Assembly: GCA_003313425.1 (NCBI GenBank)
Contig: NHZP01000009.1
Span: 1-64,000, forward strand
DNA: 64,000 nucleotides
Direction: 5' to 3'
DNA from: Pseudopyrenochaeta lycopersici
Lineage: Eukaryota > Ascomycota > Dothideomycetes > Pleosporales > Pseudopyrenochaetaceae
The notes under the pieces: model-generated
What the model was told of the DNA's origin: nothing
What the model saw: only the letters and a program-made list of their open reading frames with translations
The model's database searches: none
Made by a program: the position numbers and the translations under genes
Shown here: positions 56,871 to 64,000 of the stretch, one piece after another
Numbering within the stretch: position 1 is the first letter of the stretch
How the letters are laid out: every line of letters begins with the position of its first letter

Positions 56871-58356
56871 GGTATCTAACTATTAATTGCGAGCTACTTA
56901 TCTTACATATGATAACTAAATAGGCGGAAGAACTTACCTAAAGATGTAAATAAAAAAGGTAAGTTAAAAGCGTATATAGGAGAGCTAGGTTAGAGTGATT
57001 AGAGGAAATTAATAGAGGAGGTTATTAGGTTTCACTCTAGGCACGAACTCTCTTTATACTCTACCTTTATTATTTAATTATTTAGAGTATAGGGCAAGGA
57101 CATAGGCCTTGCTTATAATTAACGCTAGGTCTGTGCCCTTATACTTATCTATACGTATTAAGGAGAGAGTAATTTATTTCTTATTCTTAGCGCGGCGAAC
57201 TTCTAAACAGCTAGGATAATCTGCTATGCAGTAGCACTTTCCTAATTTATCTATTTATATCTTACTTAAGTAGTACAGAGCAGCGCTATAGCTACAGCTA
57301 CTTAATATACTAGCTCCTTTTTATTAGTAGAGATAGTTAGTATATAATCCCTTACTTAAGTTAGAGTTTAGAGAGTTAGAATGCCTGCTTACATAAGGAG
57401 GGATCCTTAAGCTTAAGCAGTGCCCTATTTTTACTATTGCCCTAGCGTATACTTAGGTAGGTAGGGTATTATAAATCACGGTACTAATTCTCTGCTACAG
57501 GTCTAGCCTTACAATACTTTCATCTAATAAGCTATCTATAGCCCCACTATACGTAGACAGGTTAGCAAGGTACGCGTATTTAGGAGGAGTTCTTTCTAGC
57601 TAGATATTCTATTATTATTTCTTGCCCGCTATAGAGCGTCTACTTCTTATTAGTTTCCTTACTTGCTACTCTTGTAGACTGTTAATAAGTAGTGCACTTA
57701 TATACTTAGATATTACAGCGCCTAGATTAAAGTAGGTAAGCTACTTTTAAAAACCCTTAGCTATTCTTTTTAGCACTAGCTAGGTAGTAGTGTCTACTAC
57801 TACTATTGCCTTTACTACGATTAATATTGCTACAGGCGGTTAGGTCTATTAGCTAGCAGCAGTCTTTTTTAGTGCTCTTTAAATCTATTTAGCTATTAAC
57901 GTTAGTGCCTCTATTTAATTTTTGTCCTTTAAACTTATAATGTAGCTAGCTTGCTTAGGTTGTGCGCAGCTTAGCTTCTCTTAGCTAGGCTACTCTATTT
58001 ATATATGTAATCTTTACGCTTATTATAATACTTAATTTTATCTACTTAGTAAAGTAAGAGCTTATTTAAAACTATATAATGTCCCTTTACTTACCTAGAG
58101 TAGGGAAAAGGTTACATAGTACGCATATAATTCCTTCTTATACCTTACTATTCTAGTACTCCTCTCTTTAGTAGGGTTAAGCTAGAGACTGTACAAGCAT
58201 AAATAGTTAGGGGGAAGTAATTTAAACTATATAAGCTTATTAGTTAGGCTTATTGCCTTAAACGCGATTGTAACGCTCTGCTAGCTCTGTGGCGCTATAG
58301 TCCTCTACGTTCACTTACTCTTAGATAGAAACAGGGTTGCCGTTTACTATTTCTAT
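56871..58356 (-). other. RIP-degraded region, unidentified minus-strand frame
   Basis: One minus-strand frame from about 57800 to 57000 reads well if TAG and TAA are ignored: VLKRIAKGF, SALLINSLQE, QVRKLIRSRRSIAGKK, ERTPPKYAYLANLSTYSGAI. It is Arg/Lys-rich and not recognised. It faces the coiled-coil frame on the other side of D, so the two may be halves of one gene or element. Confidence 0.4.
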
Positions 58357-58565
58357 TTTATCTACAGTAATTACTATTAGTAATTACTATTAGAAAATAA
58401 AAACTATAATTCTGCTAGAGAAGTTAGTTATATAGAGTCTATATTAAATTATAACTCTATATCTTAGCTATTCAAGCTAATTTAGGCCTAATACTTTAAT
58501 AATAGTACTTTAAAACATAAATATAAAAAAAATCTATATTTAGAAAATAGTAATTACTATAGTAA
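58357..58565. repeat. AT-rich inverted repeat, possible MITE
   Basis: TAATTACTATTAGTAATTAC near 58361 is mirrored by AATAGTAATTACTATAGTAA ending at 58565. The arms are about 25 bp around a 150-bp centre. No clear target duplication. Its right end touches the LTR at 58566. Confidence 0.45.
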
Positions 58566-58956
58566 TGTTACAATCCTGCTGAGACCCTGCCCCAGCGGCC
58601 CCAGCTGGACTACGAAGGCATTGGCCCAACAACCGAGATCACGTGACGTGCTCAGTTAATCAGTCTGATTAGTAGTACTAAGCACACTAAGCACACTAAG
58701 CAACCTGCATAACCTCTATGTATATAGATTACTACAATAAACCCTTATAGATTATTATGTTCAACTTAATATTATACTCTACAGTATAGTAATAGTAATA
58801 CTAATTATTCTTAACCCTTAGTACTCTTTATAGAAGCGCCCTCTTACTATCTTAGTATTAAACCCCCCTTCTATATAGTCCCTTACTCTATCCTAGAGAA
58901 CTAACCTTATAGTCTTATTAGGTTATCCTTACTAATAGCTTTTTAAGATCTTTACA
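58566..58956 (+). repeat. 5' LTR of the second G2-family copy
   Basis: 391 bp, aligned over its whole length with 15579-15967. It is preceded by AGTAA, the likely left target duplication; the right partner is not in the window. Confidence 0.88.
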
Positions 58957-58999
58957 CTTTAAACACTCTTAAGATAAGTAATACTTATATAGAAAACGC

Positions 59000-61444
59000 A
59001 GCCTACTATACTACTAGGCTAGGCAACGCTGTTACTAAACTAGACCTCTTCTATAGAGATTAGTTTAAACTTAAAGAATAGTTACTCTAATTTAACCTAT
59101 TCTTTAAGTTTAACGTAACTACTATAGATAATAATAACTAAGCAGTACTTATATCTAGCTATATAAGAGGTAAAGCTACTAAATAGGTAAAGCCTTATTT
59201 AGTTAAGTATATAAGCAAAGACACTAAACTAAAAGAGTTAATTAGTATGTTTAAAGAAACTAGCGAATTTAAAACATACATACGTTAAGCGTTTAGACTC
59301 CTAAACGAGATAATTGTTGCGGAATAGAAGATTTAAAATATACGATAAACCTAGTCTGCTACTAACTACGCTAACGAGTTTTTAGAGTATACTAGACAAA
59401 CTAACTAGAATAACGACACCCTAAAAACTATGTATAAGTAAGGCCTAAAAGCAGACGTTTAGACTAAGCTAATGCGTTCTAGTATAGGCATCATAATATT
59501 AGACAATCTAATTAACGAGACTATCTAACTAGATATTAAGCTCTATAAGCTCTGTATGCGACTTAGAGGACAACAATCTAAACAAACTAGAGAAGACAAA
59601 AAACTAAGGAAAGATTATTGTAATAAGTTAAATAGTAGTTACTTATAGTATTAGTACTAGCTATAAGGGGTCCTAGGACACTATACGTCTAGAGGATCTA
59701 AGGTAATGTATCTAGATAATCTTAATAGAGGAAAGTTAAGAAAGGGTAGAAAGAAGAATAAAGAAATAATCTATTTTAATTATAATAAGAAAGGCTATAT
59801 AGCTAGAGATTATAGAAATAAGAATAAAGTTACTTACTAGATTAATATATTAGCTGTAAAAGAAGAAAACAGTAATAATAAAATATAGGAAGTTATTATA
59901 AAATAAGAGGAAAGGGCTTAAGATATAGAGATATTACTGCTACCTCTCTAAGAACCTACTAAGAAAGGGATTCTAGGAACCTAGCATAGTAATAATACGA
60001 AAGAACGTAATAGTTCTTTATTCCTAGTTTATAAAGATACTAAGGAAGACCTTAGTAATACTATAGTACTTCTAACTAAGAACTAAAAAAAGAAAACTTT
60101 TAGAACTAGTATTAACTAGGAACTCTAAAGCTATTAACTCTTATAGAGGCAGAAAAAGATATAGTAGAACTTAACTACTAGTTACGCGCATAATATATAT
60201 ATAAAGTATAGTATATTAACACGCTTACCTTAGTAGAATAGGAAGCAGCTATAGTATAGAGAATAAGTATAATTATTCTAGCTAAATAAGTAATATAAGA
60301 TATAGTATAGGAATACTATTATTACCTTAAATACTATATAAAGGTAATATAAGAATAGGCAGAAAAAGCTAAGAAAGTATAGTAACTTATAAGCGTTAGG
60401 GACGCGCCTTAGAAACTTTAACGAGCTAGATAAATATAGGTACTAGAACCCCTAATAGTTAAAACCCCTAAATACGTATTATAACGCTAAATAATACTAC
60501 TACTAATAAGGGAAGACACTTTCTATATACTAAGCACTAAGGACTTAGTATAATAAGAGTACTTTTAAGTTAATTCTTATAGTAAGATCGTGCTTATAGA
60601 TAGTAAGAAGTAAGATATTTATATATAGCTTAAATAATAAATATATTAAGGGGATAATAAAGAGAATATTAACTCCCTCTAGTATCTTATAGAAGAAGAA
60701 GCCTAAGAAATATATAAGTACGCAGAGGTAGCTTAGACCTTATATACTATACGTAAGGGACTATAGAAACTAGTACTAGACTACGTAATAGACCTACGTA
60801 ATAAGCGATACAGTATTATTTACTAGTCTTTCTGTACTATAGACCTATGTACTATATACTATTCTAGTAAAATTGAATAGAGATATTTCCTCTATTTGTT
60901 TTACTAGTGTAAGTACTAATAGTATAACTATCCTAAAGTTAAGTGCGACAACTATATATAGGATAAGAGGACTGTCCTCTATTTTCTAGGAAATAACGAC
61001 CCTGCGGCTACTATAGCGATCCAGCTAGTTTTTAATAGGAAGTATAACTAGCGGTAATAGTAAACGTGCCTTAACCCTAATTACCTTAAGCATAAAAATG
61101 TTAAGATAAGGAACAAGTATTAGGAGGGGCCTTTTTTAGAATCGCGCTTACTAATAGGTAAGAACTACAAACCCTATATATAACAGGCGTATAAGAACTC
61201 CTTAAGCTAAATATTAAGCTTAATAGAAGTTAGATAAAGGTACTAGTAGATTCTAGAGTATAACAGAGCTACATTTCTACGTAAGCGATAAGATAAGCTA
61301 GCCTTACCCTATTATTAAAATTAGTATTATATCTATTAATAGTAGCTAATAGATAACTAATACTATTAGAGTCTGTAATTATATACAAAGTATAGAACGT
61401 ATAACTTATTATCTAGAACTACAGGGAGATAATTAACCTAGACG
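59000..61444 (+). pseudogene. Gag and start of pol of the second G2-family copy
   Basis: Gag from about 59060 shows LKTMYK and LCMRLRGQ as in G2. The zinc knuckle near 59785 has its Cys and His codons changed to Tyr codons. The frame reaches the protease region (VLVDSRV near 61245) and ends at the H junction. Confidence 0.8.
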
Positions 61445-61825
61445 TTGTGCCGTTGCACAGGGTACCTGGGCAATCAGGTAATGATAGGTTTCATTTGTCA
61501 GCGAAATTTGGTGATAAGACTTGGAGATGCGGGAGATCTCAACATCATGCACCAAACCTCATGCACCATGCACCACACACTACGAGAATTCACTTCAAAA
61601 CTGAGATTTTGCAAAGTAGCTAGTGCATTAGCTACGTCAATTCAATGAGATTTCAGACTATTTTGTTTATTACTTTTAATCAGGCTCTATACTTACCTTC
61701 GTTTCTAGCAGACTGCACAGGCAGGGCTGCTCCTGTTATTCACGCACGTTTGAATCTAGCGTCACCTCTTATTTACAACACTAGAACTATGGGATTGTGC
61801 TAAACTACCTTGTTAACTCCACATA
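61445..61825 (+). repeat. Element H 5' LTR
   Basis: Shares TGTGCCG-TGCAC and GGT-ACCTGG with the element F start. The end is set by analogy with E, 3 nt before TAGCGAAGCC. The 67-codon frame at 61445-61648 is within the LTR and not a gene. A CATGCACCA run near 61545-61575 is locally repeated. Confidence 0.65.
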
Positions 61826-61846
61826 TAATAGCGAAGCCTAAGGGGC
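61826..61846 (+). promoter_or_regulatory. Element H primer-binding site, tRNA type
   Basis: TAATAGCGAAGCCTAAGGGGC matches the site next to the element E LTR. With TAG read as RIP-changed TGG it would pair with a tRNA 3' end GGCTTCGCCA. Confidence 0.5.
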
Positions 61847-62269
61847 GCAACGGTCTGTTCTAGTTAGGCTATAGCTAATGAGAGCAGAAAGAGCCTACAT
61901 GGCATTAAACTGTCAACGTCGAAAACACAAACATAAGAGCGCTACATTGCAATATAGAGATTATAGGATTACCTAGAAAGATCTAGGTATCTGTTTAACC
62001 CTAAAAACCTTTAAGAGGGATAGCGCTGTTGCGGCCACCCCCTCTATATTTTTAGAGCTAAGAGTTGACAGGGACTAGCTCTGTTAAGGCTGTATCCTTA
62101 TTATCTTACTATAATAAATTAAGACTTCCTATAAGATAAGTAGAAGCTAACTTAGTAGTAGCAGGATAAGAAGACAAATAAGAATAAGATAATAGAAGAC
62201 AGAAATAAGAACAACTATAAACAATTAAGAAATAATTTAGAAGTAGTATAGTATTAGATTTTAGTTAAT

Positions 62270-64000
62270 TATTAGCGTTAGCAAGGAACTGCCTAGTAGT
62301 TGCAGTCTCTTTATTTAGTTATACTAAAGGGCTATAGCAGCCTATTTAGGATTCAGCCTTTAGCTATCCTTATAGCTAAATTAACACTAGATTTGCTATT
62401 ATTTAGATTAGATCTTACGCCTGCTATTAAGGTTATTAAAAAATATACTATAGATACTAGCAAAGTACTTATACTTATAAGGCTAGTAAGGAAAGACTTT
62501 CTATTTATAGGAAAGGACGTTACTAAGTTCCTAGATAACTTTAATTACTAGGCAAATAATAGCAGCTATAATAACTATTAAAGGATAAAAATCTTTCTAG
62601 ATTTCTGTAATACTATATATAGAAGCTTTATTAAGAAAATAAGGCTATATAGAATACTAGACTAGAAGAAGCTTTAAGAAGTAATAAAAGAGTATTAGTA
62701 TAATTAAGATATAGCTTAACGTATAAGAACGCGAGCGTTCCTAGAGACCTATATTTCTAAGATATTAAGAAAATTCCTAGGACTATCTAAGTATTTAACT
62801 AACTTCGCAGCGTACAGTAATACTTATATTAAGATAGGCTAGCTATATAGGATAGAAGCTAGCTTCTTTTTTACTAGAGGCCTTCTAAGAGAAGACTAAG
62901 ATATAATCTTTATCTATATATATAAAGAGCTAATTCTAGATAAGCTAGAGAGTTTTAATATTAAGAAGATTTATACGTATCTTAAGCGCGTATACTGCTA
63001 GAGAGAGGAGATAAAACAGATATCCCCTAGCTATATAGAAAGAGAGGCTAAGCTTATATACTAGATCCTAGATTAAGAAAAGAAAATATTAATAGCTAAG
63101 TAGCTAAAAGACGTAGTTAATAAGTATAAGAAAAGTAAAGTTTAAGAGGAAGCTAGGCCTACTCTTCTACCTAGTGTAGATCTAGAGGTTTATAACCTTA
63201 TTTTAGCCCTTAGTAACTAGAAGATTAGCTTAGCTAAAGTTAATAAGATAATAGTTTATCCTAAGCTTAGTTAGATTCTAAGGAACCTAGCTACGTACGC
63301 GTACTTTATTAGCTAAGTCGTCTTAAGAGATAATGCTAAGCAGCTACTATTAGAAAGGAAGAGTAGCTTATATATAATAACAGCTCTTTATAACTTAAAT
63401 CCTTAGTAAGGCGCAATTACTATCTAAGGCCGTAAATATTAAAACACTTATAATATATATAATCTCCCTAGTTATATTACTAGAGAATATAAGCTATATT
63501 AGCTACTTTTGTATCTTAGCTAGATTAGCTTTAAGTAGAATAGGGAAGTTAGATATAAGACTTACTATTTTAGTCCTTTGCATAAGAGGTTAGGGTAAAT
63601 CTAAGGAACTACACTCTAAATACTATAGCTCTATTAGTTAAAACAGAAAATTTAGGAGTATTATAAAGTTACTAATAATATCCTAGATTAGCCAGTATTA
63701 GTAGTATATCTAGAGAAGTTTAATAGAGTAGACTTAAGGCCTACTTAATATTAAAAGCTTAGACTACTAGCTGTGCAGTAACAGAAGGTAGTTAGTCCTA
63801 ATATAAATATAATTATAGAAGATAGATATAGTAGGATAGCTATAAGCCTAGCTAAGAACCTACTAAACTTTTAGAATGTTAGGATATTACTAAGAGGCTT
63901 AACTAAGGCGTGTTTTACCCTTAATAAGGTTATATCTTAGGATATTATTCTAAGTGCTTTTAAAGAAGGAGTAGTAAATACTAGCTTAACTTAAATAGTA
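62270..64000 (+). pseudogene. Element H gag, RIP-degraded
   Basis: Intact frame 62300-62551 reads DTSKVLILIRLVRKDFLFIG, then KDVTKFLDNFNY, and leads into a long Lys/Arg/Tyr-rich frame (FLDFCNTIYRSFIKK, FLETYISKILRKFLGLSKYL, KLESFNIKKIYTYLK). A zinc-knuckle-like block near 63446-63493 reads TYNIYNLPSYITREYK, where Tyr stands for Cys and His. This is the layout of a gypsy gag; pol would follow to the right. Confidence 0.65.

Larger units (their letters stand above)
58566..61444 (+). mobile_element. Second G2-family gypsy copy, interrupted by element H
   Basis: The LTR is 58566-58956 (TGTTACAATCC...TTTACA), followed by gag and the start of pol, collinear with 15968-18440 of G2. The self-priming site TTAAACAC recurs at 58959-58966 with the same 2-nt gap. 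It stops at 61444, where H begins; the rest is probably beyond the right edge. More RIP-altered than G2. Confidence 0.9.
61445..64000 (+). mobile_element. Element H: gypsy-type LTR element, 5' part, runs off right edge
   Basis: The 5' LTR is 61445-61825 (381 bp, TGTGCCG...CACATA), with a start like that of F and of the E LTR in sense orientation. It is followed by the E-type primer site and a RIP-degraded gag. It is inserted in the second G2-family copy. The LTR keeps CpA and TpG, so RIP is light there and heavy after about 62050. Confidence 0.75.

Noticed and set aside
58357..58565. A confirmed MITE
   Set aside because: Inverted arms are clear but no target duplication was found and AT-rich simple sequence could explain them; kept only as an inverted repeat.
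61445..61648. ORF of 67 codons at the H junction
   Set aside because: It begins at the first bases of the H LTR and has no coding features.
1..64000. Simple deamination or low-quality sequence as the cause of the many stops
   Set aside because: Changes are focused on CpA/TpG in repeats, spare the single-copy island and young short elements, and follow the RIP signature.

Overview
The window looks like a gene-poor, AT-rich compartment of a filamentous ascomycete (Pezizomycotina) genome. Almost everything outside one 2.7 kb island is transposon sequence degraded by repeat-induced point mutation (RIP). CpA and TpG are replaced by TpA, coding frames are broken by TAA and TAG rather than TGA, and paired LTRs differ by C/T and G/A transitions. 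The three short introns in the island are of fungal type. I cannot place the species.

Layout. 1-8770: a Fot1/pogo-type transposase on the minus strand, split by gypsy element A (240-8044, TSD CTAGC). 9336-10000: element F, a solo-LTR-like unit with two minisatellites. 10005-10932: a second pogo/Tigger transposase remnant, cut by gypsy C. 10933-29178: gypsy C, holding copia B (11477-23716, TSD CTAAC), which holds gypsy G2 (15579-22615, TSD ATAAG). 29180-31855: the only low-copy island, with one intact orphan gene (29924-30559, +) converging on the 5'-truncated tail of a GH18 class V chitinase-like gene (-). 31860-37524: degraded sequence with a hAT-type MITE (32338-32811) and a small 9-bp-TSD MITE (36835-37011). 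37525-56870: gypsy D (same family as C), holding the oversized minus-strand gypsy E (39872-52667), which holds a TRIM (41827-42388) and a fold-back MITE (44500-44924). 56871-58565: unrecognised degraded sequence. 58566-61444: a second G2-family copy, interrupted by element H, which runs off the right edge.

Two observations stand out. First, between the end of pol and the 3' LTR the G2 and C/D gypsy families carry an ORF on the opposite strand. It has the spacing of a fungal Zn(II)2Cys6 cluster (C-x2-C-x6-C-x8-C-x2-C-x6/7-C) followed by a charged, coiled-coil-like region. Two of the six Cys codons in G2 and all six in D have become Tyr codons, as RIP predicts. Second, A, G2, C/D and the TRIM share an apparent self-priming layout: exactly 2 nt after the 5' LTR is a stretch complementary to a site in the LTR 28-36 nt downstream of a TATA box, that is, to the likely 5' end of the transcript. 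In the TRIM the match is 16 of 16. E and H instead have a tRNA-type site.

None of the retroelements looks autonomous. The orphan gene is the only ORF I would call an intact host gene.
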